From contig CACNJU010000011.1 of assembly GCA_902620895.1 (NCBI GenBank), positions 1 to 52,161 of the forward strand: a DNA stretch of 52,161 nucleotides, written 5' to 3'. Below, piece by piece: positions 36,736-44,241 of the stretch. The notes beneath the pieces were generated by a model that was not told the origin of the DNA, ran no database searches, and worked only from the letters and a program-made list of their open reading frames with translations. The translations under genes and the position numbers were made by a program. Within the stretch, counting starts at the first letter, position 1, and each line of letters begins with the position of its first letter. Source of the DNA: an uncultured Prochlorococcus sp. GTDB taxonomy: Bacteria; Cyanobacteriota; Cyanobacteriia; PCC-6307; Cyanobiaceae.

Positions 36736-37623
36736 TTAACAATTTTCCTTTATCCAAGTTTTATTATCAGAATCTTCATTCCGTAAAGAAACTACTTTTT
36801 TTGCGTCAAAGCAAGCACCATTAATATCTCCAATTTTCTCTTTAGCAATACTTCTATTGTTATATGCATTTGCATATTTAGGATCAAGCTCTATTACCTT
36901 TGTATAATCAGCAATTGCTCCTGCATAATCTTTTAAGATACCTTTAGAAATTCCTCGATTGTAATATGCATCCGCAGATGTTGGATCAACTTCTATTGCC
37001 TTTGTATAATCAGCAATAGCTCCTGCATAATCTTCTAAGATACCTTTAGAAATTCCGCGATTGTAATATGCATCTGCATATTTAGGATCAATTTCTATTG
37101 CCTTTGTATAATCAGAAATTTCTCCTGCATAATCTTTTAATGTACCTTTAGAAAATCCATGATTGTAATACACTTTCGCATCTTTTGGATCAAGTTCTAT
37201 TGCCTTTGATAAGTCAGAAATTGCACCTTAAGAGTCTCCTAAATCTTCATACAGAATTGCTCTATTGTTATATGCATCTGCATATTTAGGATCAATTTCT
37301 ATTGCCTTTGTGTAATCAGCAATAGCTCCTGAGTAATCTTTTAAGATATCTTTAGAAAGCCCACGATTGTAATATGCAACCGCATCTTTTGGATCAATTT
37401 CTATTGCCTTTGTATAATCAGAAATTGCTCCATAATGATCACCTTTTTCCCCCTTTTTAAAAGCACGTTTAAAAAAATAATAAGAATCTCTTGCATATAC
37501 ATTTTCAGGAACAGAAAGTATTAATCCCGTAGTTGATAAAACTATACCAGTCTTAATTAATAATGGTTGACCAAAAGAAATTAAAGATAATATTGTACCA
37601 ATGAAAGCAGTTCGTTTTTTCAT
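36736..37623 (-). pseudogene. Exported TPR protein gene broken by one nonsense codon
   Basis: The frame of 296 codons is broken only by TAA at 37228-37230, in the sequence GDS-stop-GAISD, where the paralogue motif has Tyr (GDxYGAISDYTKAIE); TAT to TAA is one base. The N-terminus MKKRTAFIGTILSLIS is followed by a hydrophobic stretch to about residue 38 and ends at a predicted signal-peptidase-like site near VYARD. Seven or so TPRs follow. It is a close paralogue of the intact gene at 39158-40057. A sequencing error could mimic the stop. Confidence 0.8.
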
Positions 37624-37657
37624 ATCATAATTTACTTTTAATCAATATACCAAGTGT

Positions 37658-37693
37658 AGAGAAAATCAACTTTATACGATTTCTCTTAAGAGA
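37658..37693. repeat. Overlapping inverted repeats, cassette 1 right end
   Basis: AGAGAAAAT (37658-37666) can pair with ATTTCTCT (37679-37686). The latter overlaps the perfect 12-base palindrome TCTCTTAAGAGA (37682-37693). The two hairpins are mutually exclusive. Same layout at 38817-38852 and 40092-40127. Confidence 0.75.
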
Positions 37694-37710
37694 CAGCGAA
37701 AAGGCGCTAC

Positions 37711-37799
37711 GTAAAACCCACGTAAAACCGAACGGAATTTAATCGCTCAAAAGCACTACTATCACTAAAAGATAATTTTTAATTATTTCACGTAAACCC
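37711..37799 (+). repeat. Arm-like repeats of guaA cassette 1
   Basis: GTAAAACC at 37711 and 37722 (11 apart), then GTAAACCC at 37792. They lie 129, 118 and 48 bases left of core G2, matching the layout left of G3 and G4. The first member of the second pair appears lost. Confidence 0.7.
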
Positions 37800-37839
37800 G
37801 AATAAATTAACCTATGACTGGGTTCTCAAAATTGGTTTA

Positions 37840-37857
37840 TTCCCACTTTATAGTACT
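37840..37857 (-). repeat. guaA 3'-end core-like site G2
   Basis: TTCCCACTTTATAGTACT. On the minus strand it reads S-T-I-K-W-E-stop, close to the GuaA end G-T-I-E-W-E-stop. Confidence 0.65.
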
Positions 37858-37980
37858 GAAATTGACGCAAGAAAAAAAGTCATTCATATCAATACATCTG
37901 AAGGTATAGTTTTAAATATTATCTCGTGTGAAACCCCTTTTTAGATCGAGATTATTTAATAAAAACTAAAAATTAATTAC

Positions 37981-38163
37981 TCAGTCACAGTAAATTAAAC
38001 AATTTTGATTTGTTGGATGTTCTCTACATTCTTTATCCCAAAAGTTTTGAAACTCAGGAGTACATTTTTCTAGTTCTTGCGGAGTCTCATTCAAGTTTAA
38101 CCCTGCATAATTAAATGCAGTTAGGTATCTTGGAAGGACATTAAATTGATTGAATAGTTTCAT
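37981..38163 (-). CDS. Small Cys-containing hypothetical protein (60 aa), strong RBS
   Basis: The protein reads MKLFNQFNVLPRYLTAFNY and ends CREHPTNQNCLIYCD, with four cysteines in the second half (near residues 34, 46, 55 and 59). The start is decided by a perfect AGGAGGT four bases before ATG, unusual in this genome where most leaders lack a clear Shine-Dalgarno. No signal peptide is evident. It is cargo of guaA cassette 2; the family is unknown. Confidence 0.6.
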   Translation of the reverse strand: MKLFNQFNVLPRYLTAFNYAGLNLNETPQELEKCTPEFQNFWDKECREHPTNQNCLIYCD

Positions 38164-38224
38164 AAGACCTCCTAGATCTATATCTATATTGTCCTCCTAT
38201 TAACTTGAAATTCATAGAGTATTA

Positions 38225-38380
38225 TTACCCGAGTAGAAGTGCTTTGTGGTTTATACGACTATCTTTTTCTATTCAGTAGGAGTAGAAATAATTCAGGAGT
38301 CAAAAGCACTTCATCGACTTTGTGGACAGCGAGGTGCATAAGACTCGAAGAGGGCAAACAAATGCCCTCTTATTTTATTT
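38225..38380 (+). ncRNA. Candidate small RNA of guaA cassette 2
   Basis: GAAGTGCTTT (38236-38245) is perfectly complementary to AAAGCACTTC (38303-38312). About 35 bases further is an intrinsic terminator. There is no ORF in between and nothing else to terminate on the plus strand. The 5' end and promoter are not clear and no known RNA family is recognised. Confidence 0.35.
38348..38378 (+). terminator. Strong intrinsic terminator
   Basis: AAGAGGGCA (38348-38356) pairs perfectly with TGCCCTCTT (38363-38371) around a six-base loop, followed by ATTTTATTTT. It is much stronger than any other hairpin in the window. Confidence 0.85.
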
Positions 38381-38485
38381 TAAGAAGGTAAGGTGTTGCT
38401 TTGGTGTATCATCAGGGATTTTCATAAAAACTAAACTTTCACTTTAATATGAATCAATGAGAAGAAAAATTATCCTTGATATTTA

Positions 38486-38803
38486 ATGTTGCGACTTCTT
38501 CCGCTACCGATTTTTATAGGAATTTATCTATTCTCTTACTGGAGATGTAGAAAAAATATTGCTGCTAGTGATAAGCAACTAAAACCATGCATTGATTGGG
38601 CATATATAAAAAATTTACCTCTACCACCAAAACCTTCATTTATCGAGTTTTATATTGTTTATGTTTCTTCTTTTTTTAAATTTCCTTTTGGGATAATTAT
38701 TCAAACATTACCTTTCTCGAAAAAAGTAAGATACTACGAAAGAGAAATGAAATTAATATTTGATAAATGGAATTTAGAAAAAATTAAAAAAATAAACAAT
38801 TAA
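38486..38803 (+). CDS. Hypothetical membrane-associated protein (105 aa)
   Basis: The start region MLRLLPLPIFIGIYLFSYWRC is hydrophobic and probably an N-terminal membrane anchor. A second, weaker hydrophobic stretch lies near 55-75 (FYIVYVSSFFKFPFGIII), followed by a basic C-terminus. It is cargo of guaA cassette 2. I do not recognise a family. The ORF is uninterrupted and lies alone on its strand after the strong terminator. Confidence 0.5.
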   Translation: MLRLLPLPIFIGIYLFSYWRCRKNIAASDKQLKPCIDWAYIKNLPLPPKPSFIEFYIVYVSSFFKFPFGIIIQTLPFSKKVRYYEREMKLIFDKWNLEKIKKINN

Positions 38804-38816
38804 TTTTTGAAAGTGT

Positions 38817-38852
38817 AGAGAAATTTAAAACTTTACGATTTCTCTATAGAGA
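38817..38852. repeat. Overlapping inverted repeats, cassette 2 right end
   Basis: AGAGAAAT (38817-38824) can pair with ATTTCTCT (38838-38845), which overlaps the palindrome TCTCTATAGAGA (38841-38852). The centre differs from the other two copies (AT for TA) but symmetry is kept. Confidence 0.75.
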
Positions 38853-38869
38853 TAGATTTTAACCTCCAT

Positions 38870-38950
38870 GTGAAACTCATGTGAAACCTCGGTATCGAGA
38901 TCCCTTTCAGATATATTACAAGATTCTCGTTTGAAACCTATGTGAAACCA
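38870..38950 (+). repeat. Arm-like repeats of guaA cassette 2
   Basis: GTGAAAC at 38870 and 38881, and TTGAAACC / GTGAAACC at 38931 and 38942. Both pairs are spaced 11 bases. They lie 121 and 60 bases left of core G3. Confidence 0.8.
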
Positions 38951-38990
38951 ATTTTTCTAGACTAAGTCAAGGTTTATCCTCTACTTTTCA

Positions 38991-39008
38991 TTCCCACTCA
39001 ATGGTTCC
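38991..39008 (-). repeat. guaA 3'-end core site G3
   Basis: TTCCCACTCAATGGTTCC, two mismatches to guaA. On the minus strand it reads G-T-I-E-W-E-stop, the same C-terminus as GuaA. Confidence 0.8.
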
Positions 39009-39068
39009 ACCCAAAAAACGTGCTTCAAACTGGTTGGTATCATTGACTTCTTCAAAAGGGTAATTCTC

Positions 39069-39088
39069 GTGACAAACCCGTGACAAAC
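39069..39088 (+). repeat. Left arm-like pair of guaA cassette 3
   Basis: GTGACAAAC at 39069 and 39080, 11 bases apart, 78 bases right of core G3. Same sequence as the pairs at the right end of the same cassette, and different from those of the adjacent cassette 2. Confidence 0.8.
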
Positions 39089-39157
39089 CGAAGACTTCCA
39101 TTCTTTATATTTTTCTTTGTAATTAGATGAACTAATTGTAGAGAATACATCTTTATT

Positions 39158-40057
39158 TTAAATATCTTTCAAAAATTTACAATTTTTCTCTATCCAACTT
39201 TCATTAGCATCCTCATCACCCAAAGAAAATGCTTTTTTTGCATCTGCACAAGCACCTTTAATATCTCCAATATTCTCTTTAGATTCACTTCTATTGGTAT
39301 ATGCTAATGCATATACTGGATCAATTTCTATTGCTTTTGTATAGTCAGATATCGCTCCATAATTATCTTTAAGTTTGTGTTGTGAATATCCACGATTTAA
39401 ATATGCTTTTGAATGTTGTGGATTAATTTCTATTGCTTTTGTATAGTCAGCAATCGCTCCATATTGATCTTTTATATTAGATTTTGCCAAACCTCGATTG
39501 TAATAAGCAGAGTCAAAAGGATTAATTTCTATGGATTTTGTGAAGTCAGCAATCGCTCCGTTATAATCTTCCAGTTCTAGTTTTGAGGTGCCGCGGTTAT
39601 AGTAAGCATTTTCATTATTTGGATTCAATTCAATTGATGAATTATATGCAGATATTGCTCCATAATTATCACCCATTCCACTCTTTGCCGCACCAACCCC
39701 TTGCCAAGTTAAATAATCATCGGGATTTATTGAGAGTGCTTTTTCGTAGTCTTTAAGCGCACCTTTATAATCCTCTAATTTCTCTTTAGCAGAACCACGA
39801 TTATGGTATGAATCTGAATCTTTTGGATTAATTTGTATTGCTTTTGTATAGTCAGATATCGCTCCATAATAATCTCCGTTTTCTGCTTTTTCATAAGCAC
39901 GATCAAAATAATAATCAAAATTTCTAGCGCTTACTTTTTCCGGAAAAGAAAGCATCAATGCGGAACTAGATAAAACAACTCCTGTTTTAAAAAGTAGAGG
40001 TTGCGATATTGGAATTAAAGATAATATCGCGCCAACAAAAGCAGTTCTCTTTTTCAT
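39158..40057 (-). CDS. Exported TPR repeat protein (guaA cassette 3)
   Basis: This 299-residue protein has an N-terminal signal-like region (MKKRTAFVGAILSLIPIS, hydrophobic to about residue 40, then SARN). Seven TPRs follow (for example GAIADYTKAIEINPQHSKAY), and the end carries a Cys-containing GACADAKKAF segment. Export to the periplasm or lumen is inferred. It is the intact paralogue of the pseudogene in cassette 1, with shared 5' leader DNA (AATTTACTTTTAAT). TPRs suggest protein binding; partner unknown. Confidence 0.88.
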   Translation of the reverse strand: MKKRTAFVGAILSLIPISQPLLFKTGVVLSSSALMLSFPEKVSARNFDYYFDRAYEKAENGDYYGAISDYTKAIQINPKDSDSYHNRGSAKEKLEDYKGALKDYEKALSINPDDYLTWQGVGAAKSGMGDNYGAISAYNSSIELNPNNENAYYNRGTSKLELEDYNGAIADFTKSIEINPFDSAYYNRGLAKSNIKDQYGAIADYTKAIEINPQHSKAYLNRGYSQHKLKDNYGAISDYTKAIEIDPVYALAYTNRSESKENIGDIKGACADAKKAFSLGDEDANESWIEKNCKFLKDI

Positions 40058-40091
40058 ATCAAAATTTACTTTTAATTAATATACCAACTGT

Positions 40092-40127
40092 AGAGAAAAT
40101 AGACTTTATACGATTTCTCTTAAGAGA
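40092..40127. repeat. Overlapping inverted repeats, cassette 3 right end
   Basis: AGAGAAAAT (40092-40100) can pair with ATTTCTCT (40113-40120), overlapping the palindrome TCTCTTAAGAGA (40116-40127). Located 16 bases before the first arm-like repeat. Confidence 0.75.
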
Positions 40128-40142
40128 TGGTCAATTAGGTTC

Positions 40143-40223
40143 GTGACAAACCCGTGACAAACAGACGGGTTGAAATCCCAGTAATTCCGTTACTATATCA
40201 TACGTGACAAACTCGTGACAAAC
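40143..40223 (+). repeat. Right arm-like pairs of guaA cassette 3
   Basis: GTGACAAAC at 40143/40154 and 40204/40215, both spaced 11 bases, 123 and 62 bases left of core G4. Confidence 0.85.
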
Positions 40224-40262
40224 CGCAAGAATAAGGATATAACTACACTTTGACCCTATAGT

Positions 40263-41849
40263 TTATTCCCACTCGATAGTTCCAGGAGGTTTGCTTGTAA
40301 TATCATAAACAACTCTATTAACTGAAGTTACTTCATTTACAATTCTATTTGCAATTCTCTCCAAAATCTGAAAAGGAATTTTTGACCAATCTGCTGTCAT
40401 GCCATCTTCACTAGAAACACAACGTAAAACTATTGGCCATGCATAAGTCCTTTTATCACCCATAACTCCTACAGTCTTTACAGGTAACATTACAGCAAAA
40501 GCTTGCCAAATATCATTGTAAAGACCAGCTTTTTTAATTTCATCTCTTACTATCCAGTCTGCATCTCTTAAACAATCAAGTTTTTCATTGTTGACCTCTC
40601 CTAAAATTCTTATAGCTAATCCTGGTCCTGGAAATGGGTGCCTTTTTATAATTTCATCCGGCAAACCTAATGCAGCGCCTACTTTTCGGACTTCATCCTT
40701 AAAAAGTTTTCTTAATGGCTCAACTAATTTAAATTGTAAATCTTTTGGCAATCCACCGACGTTATGGTGACTTTTTATTTTAACAGCTATTCTTTCACCA
40801 GTCTTAGGATCAATATTAGTACCAGCACTTTCAATAACATCAGGATAGAGAGTACCTTGGGCTAAATACTGAAAAGGTCCCAATCTATTGCTTTCTTCTT
40901 CAAATACTCTAATAAATTCTCTACCAATAATTTTCCTTTTTTGTTCTGGATCAGTAATCCCTTTTAATTTGGTTATAAACCTTTCCCTGGCATTAATATA
41001 TTCGACTTTTATGTGAAATTTCTTATCAAAAAAATTCATTAAAAATTCTGGTTCACCTTTTCTCATGAAACCCTGATCTATAAACATGCATGTAAGCTGA
41101 TTTCCAATTGCTTTATTCAGAAGAAAAGCAAGAGTTGAAGAATCAACTCCTCCTGATAAGGCAAGCAAAACTTTTTTATTACCAACTTGCTCTCTTAACC
41201 TAGGAATGGTTTCCTCTATATAGGTCTCGGTTGTCCAATCAGCCGCACAACAAGAAATTTTATAAACAAAATTTTTAATTACCGTCATCCCAAACTCTGA
41301 ATGAATAACTTCAGGATGGAATTGTACGCCAAATAATTTCTTAACATCATTTGCTATTGCTGCATGGAGTGTATTTTCTGTATGAGCAATTTTATTAAAT
41401 CCATCAGGCAAACAATTAATTGAATCACCATGACTCATCCACATTATAGATTTATCTTCTACATCAGAAAGGAGGTCAGATTCTTGATCTATATTTATTG
41501 GTGCTCTACCATATTCAGCTTTTTTGGTTGCTGCAATAACAGATCCTCCAAGTTCTTTGACCATTAATTGCATTCCATAACATATTCCAAGAATAGGAAT
41601 TCCTAAATTAAAAATTTTTTCATCACATTTAGGTGAATTTTGTTCATATACAGAATTTGGGCCTCCACTCAAAATAATCCCTTTAGGATTAATACCTTTA
41701 ATGTCTTCAATTGAAATACAATTACTTACTACAAGAGAAAAAACATTAGTTTCTCTAATTCTTCTCGCAATTAATTCAGAGTATTGAGATCCAAAATCTA
41801 AAATTAATATTGAGGGATCTCGTTCTTTTTTTAAAGATGTTTGACTCAT
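40263..41849 (-). CDS. guaA: GMP synthase (glutamine-hydrolysing)
   Basis: This 528-residue enzyme converts XMP to GMP. The class I glutamine amidotransferase domain (about 12-200) has nucleophile Cys90 in LGICYGMQ and the His/Glu pair in [15 protein letters not shown]. The ATP pyrophosphatase P-loop SGGVDSS is near 233, and the dimerisation domain ends KPPGTIEWE. The 3' end is a known hot spot for integrating islands in bacteria, and is here followed by three tandem cassettes whose junctions repeat it. Confidence 0.97.
   Translation of the reverse strand: MSQTSLKKERDPSILILDFGSQYSELIARRIRETNVFSLVVSNCISIEDIKGINPKGIILSGGPNSVYEQNSPKCDEKIFNLGIPILGICYGMQLMVKELGGSVIAATKKAEYGRAPINIDQESDLLSDVEDKSIMWMSHGDSINCLPDGFNKIAHTENTLHAAIANDVKKLFGVQFHPEVIHSEFGMTVIKNFVYKISCCAADWTTETYIEETIPRLREQVGNKKVLLALSGGVDSSTLAFLLNKAIGNQLTCMFIDQGFMRKGEPEFLMNFFDKKFHIKVEYINARERFITKLKGITDPEQKRKIIGREFIRVFEEESNRLGPFQYLAQGTLYPDVIESAGTNIDPKTGERIAVKIKSHHNVGGLPKDLQFKLVEPLRKLFKDEVRKVGAALGLPDEIIKRHPFPGPGLAIRILGEVNNEKLDCLRDADWIVRDEIKKAGLYNDIWQAFAVMLPVKTVGVMGDKRTYAWPIVLRCVSSEDGMTADWSKIPFQILERIANRIVNEVTSVNRVVYDITSKPPGTIEWE
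40266..40283 (-). repeat. guaA 3'-end core site G4 (native target)
   Basis: TTCCCACTCGATAGTTCC, the reverse complement of the guaA codons for T-I-E-W-E and flanking bases. Reference copy for G1-G3. Confidence 0.85.
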
Positions 41850-41903
41850 ATATAAAAGTTAGCTCAATTTATTTACAAAAGCATAATGCAACACAAATCT
41901 ATT

Positions 41904-43016
41904 TCATTGAAAATAAGAAATATACTTATCACCGGAATTTCCAGCCCACCTTATTTTCCTTTTTCTATCAAAAATGACAGATGCGATTTCCATATCAGTT
42001 TTTACATACCTATTTACATACTCAAAAGAACGCTTTTCGATCATATTCGATAAATTCTTGAATAATTTATCAGCTAAAGATTTATTAAATCCCTGAAGAA
42101 GTAGTAATGCATCCTCAAGATTATTTAACTGAGATAATTCAATTATTTTTTCAGGTGGTACCTTTTCTTGAACAGCTAAATAAACAAGGATCTCAATTCT
42201 TGCATCAGCCAAATGATTATGTGTATGAAAAATTCCACCTGCTAATTTTATTAATTTTCCGTGATAACCAAAAAGAATTACAGTTTTAACTTTTTTTATC
42301 GCAGCATCAACTAATAATGGTCCTATCCAATTTCCAATTTTGATAATGGGCAAATTAACATTATGAGATTTGGCCAAATTTAACCCATTTTCGCCAATAA
42401 CAAAAATGACTTCCCCTTTAAAATCATTTTGGATTAACTTTGCTAGGTTAGTTTTAGCCTCTTCTAATTGATCAGGGGAAGCACTAGAGTAAGTCTCAGC
42501 AGAAGTACCAATAATAGATAATCCATTAACGATACCAAATGACTTATTACTAGTTCTTTCAGCTAGAAATGCCCCTTTAGGGAAAATAATTTCTAATTTC
42601 AAATTAAAGCCCTCAGGAATACTATCTAATAAATTTTTATATAAAACCTCTTTTGCAAAATTAGAAATACATATCTCTGATGTATCCTCTGTTATTCCTA
42701 CTCCAGATCCTGCAATAATATTTATTGGAATTTTTTGAACAGGATTTTTAAAAGAAATTTTTTCTAAAGAAGCTATTGTCCAAATTTCCAAATTTTGTGT
42801 AATATCAAGATCTAAACCAGACTTTGCAAAGGTAATTCCTAATGCATGCGAGTCATCTTTAAGTAAACCAACAGAATGAATCTCAATTTTTATTTCTTTT
42901 TTTTCATCAGGAATTTTTATTAGTTCATAATTCTCAAATGGTAACCCTACTAGTTTTTTTAATGCTGATCTAGCAGCTCCAGCAACCCACAAAGGTAAAG
43001 AAAATCCTTTTTTCAA
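41904..43016 (-). CDS. cbiD: Cobalt-precorrin-5B (C1)-methyltransferase
   Basis: This 370-residue protein has the N-terminal LPLWVAGAARSALKKL pattern and the C-terminal signature GYHGKLIKLAGGIFHTH followed by NHLADARIEI. CbiD methylates C-1 of the corrin ring in the anaerobic (early cobalt insertion) B12 pathway; Prochlorococcus makes pseudocobalamin. The start is TTG at 43016 (reads MKKGFSLPL). It is divergent from the aminotransferase gene with a 60-base spacer. Confidence 0.93.
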   Translation of the reverse strand: MKKGFSLPLWVAGAARSALKKLVGLPFENYELIKIPDEKKEIKIEIHSVGLLKDDSHALGITFAKSGLDLDITQNLEIWTIASLEKISFKNPVQKIPINIIAGSGVGITEDTSEICISNFAKEVLYKNLLDSIPEGFNLKLEIIFPKGAFLAERTSNKSFGIVNGLSIIGTSAETYSSASPDQLEEAKTNLAKLIQNDFKGEVIFVIGENGLNLAKSHNVNLPIIKIGNWIGPLLVDAAIKKVKTVILFGYHGKLIKLAGGIFHTHNHLADARIEILVYLAVQEKVPPEKIIELSQLNNLEDALLLLQGFNKSLADKLFKNLSNMIEKRSFEYVNRYVKTDMEIASVIFDRKRKIRWAGNSGDKYISYFQ

Positions 43017-43076
43017 ATCAAGTAATTGAAAAATATATAATGAGAACTAATCTAAGAATGACCTATTTAACAAAAA

Positions 43077-44240
43077 GTGGCCATACAACAAAAATTATCA
43101 TTGATGATTCCTGGACCCACACCAGTTCCAGAAAAAGTTTTGCAAGCATTAAGTAAGCATCCAATAGGCCATCGTAGTAAAGAGTTTCAAGATCTTGTAG
43201 AGAGTACTTCGAAAAATTTGAGGTGGCTTCATCAAACTCAAAATGATGTTTTAACAATCACTGGTAGTGGTACTGCCGCAATGGAAGCTGGAATAATAAA
43301 TACACTAAGTAAAGGAGATAAAGTAATTTGTGGAGAAAATGGAAAATTTGGTGAAAGATGGGTAAAAGTTGCTAAAGAATTTGGTTTAGAAGTAATAAAA
43401 ATTGATTCCAAATGGGGAACTCCACTAGATCCAGAAGAATTCAAAAAAATATTAGAAGAAGATAACCAAAAAGAAATAAAGGCTGTTATTTTGACTCATT
43501 CTGAAACCTCAACAGGGGTAATTAATGATCTAAAAACTATAAGTTCATATATTCGCAAACACAACACAGCTTTATCAATTATTGACTGCGTTACAAGTCT
43601 TGGAGCTTGCAATGTACCAGTAGATGAATGGGAGTTAGATATTGTTGCTTCAGGTTCACAAAAGGGATATATGATACCGCCAGGGCTAAGTTTTATAGCA
43701 ATGAGCCAAAAAGCATGGGACGCTGCAGAAAAATCTAATTTACCAAAATTTTATTTGAATTTAAAATCCTACAAAAAAAGTCTTTTAAGTAACAGTAATC
43801 CATATACTCCTGCAGTTAATTTGGTTTTTGCTTTAGATGAAGCTTTAAAAATGATGAGAGAAGAAGGCTTAAATAATATTTTTATGAGACACAATAAACA
43901 TAAATTAGCAATGAGCAATGCTATGAAGGCTTTAAATCTAAAATTATTTGCTGATGAAAAATATTTAAGTCCTTCAATTACTGCAATAAAAACTGAAGGA
44001 ATAGATGCTGAAGAATTTAGAAAAAAAATAAAGAATAATTTTGATATTTTACTTGCTGGTGGCCAAGATTATTTGAAGGGAAAAATTTTTAGAGTCGGAC
44101 ATTTAGGATATATTAATGATAGAGATATTATTACAGTAGTTTCTGCTATAAGTAGTACACTCCTCGAAATGGGTAAAATTACAGCTCAACAAGCTGGTGA
44201 AGCATTAGTAGTAGTATCTAAATATCTAGAGAGAAATTAA
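43077..44240 (+). CDS. Class V aminotransferase (serine/alanine-glyoxylate type)
   Basis: This 387-residue PLP enzyme begins near LMIPGPTPVPEKVLQAL and has GSGTAAMEAGI for cofactor-phosphate binding (about 63-73). The PLP lysine is in ASGSQKGYM near 195. The family transfers amino groups between alanine or serine and glyoxylate, a photorespiration-linked reaction; the exact donor is inferred. Start is GTG (MAIQQKLSL); the next in-frame Met (residue 10, MIPGP) would cut the conserved N-terminus. Confidence 0.88.
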   Translation: MAIQQKLSLMIPGPTPVPEKVLQALSKHPIGHRSKEFQDLVESTSKNLRWLHQTQNDVLTITGSGTAAMEAGIINTLSKGDKVICGENGKFGERWVKVAKEFGLEVIKIDSKWGTPLDPEEFKKILEEDNQKEIKAVILTHSETSTGVINDLKTISSYIRKHNTALSIIDCVTSLGACNVPVDEWELDIVASGSQKGYMIPPGLSFIAMSQKAWDAAEKSNLPKFYLNLKSYKKSLLSNSNPYTPAVNLVFALDEALKMMREEGLNNIFMRHNKHKLAMSNAMKALNLKLFADEKYLSPSITAIKTEGIDAEEFRKKIKNNFDILLAGGQDYLKGKIFRVGHLGYINDRDIITVVSAISSTLLEMGKITAQQAGEALVVVSKYLERN

Positions 44241-44241
44241 A

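Larger units (their letters stand above)
36550..37857. mobile_element. guaA-site cassette 1 (integrase-less, broken TPR gene)
   Basis: Lies between core-like sites G1 and G2. It carries a single signal-peptide TPR gene with a nonsense mutation, arm-like GTAAAACC repeats at the right end, and a single GTAAAAGAC at 36632 near the left end. Both ends share short sequence blocks with cassette 3 (for example GAACTAATTGTAGAGAATAC at the left). Confidence 0.55.
37624..37980. other. Gene-free stretch holding a cassette junction
   Basis: This 357-base gap contains the conserved hairpin/palindrome block (37658-37693), GTAAAACC arm-like repeats (37711, 37722, 37792), core-like site G2 (37840) and one GTGAAACCCC (37928) that belongs to the next cassette. 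No ORF with support is present. Confidence 0.6.
38164..38485. other. Gene-free stretch with structured region and terminator
   Basis: This 322-base gap lies between two divergent small genes. It holds a 10-bp inverted repeat (38236-38245 with 38303-38312) and a strong terminator (38348-38371). No supported ORF. It may encode a small RNA on the plus strand; see separate entry. Confidence 0.5.
37840..39008. mobile_element. guaA-site cassette 2 (integrase-less, small cargo genes)
   Basis: Lies between sites G2 and G3. It carries a 60-residue and a 105-residue gene, a strong terminator with a structured region upstream, the conserved hairpin/palindrome block and GTGAAACC arm-like repeats at the right end, and a single GTGAAACCCC at 37928 near the left end. 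No TPR gene and no integrase. Confidence 0.55.
38804..39157. other. Gene-free stretch holding a cassette junction
   Basis: This 354-base gap contains the hairpin/palindrome block (38817-38852), GTGAAACC repeats (38870-38950), core site G3 (38991), a GTGACAAAC pair of the next cassette (39069, 39080) and a left-end block shared with cassette 1 (from 39127). No ORF with support. Confidence 0.6.
38991..40283. mobile_element. guaA-site cassette 3 (integrase-less, intact exported TPR gene)
   Basis: Lies between G3 and the native guaA end G4. Cargo is one intact signal-peptide TPR gene. GTGACAAAC pairs flank it: one pair near the left end (39069/39080) and two near the right end (40143/40154, 40204/40215), all spaced 11 bases. 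No integrase. Confidence 0.6.

Noticed and set aside
36550..40223. Could the 11-bp-spaced repeats be a CRISPR array?
   Set aside because: Repeats are 7-9 bases, in pairs only, with 11-base period and no unique spacers of 30-40 bases; no cas genes. The PD-(D/E)XK protein nearby is not a convincing Cas4 by context.
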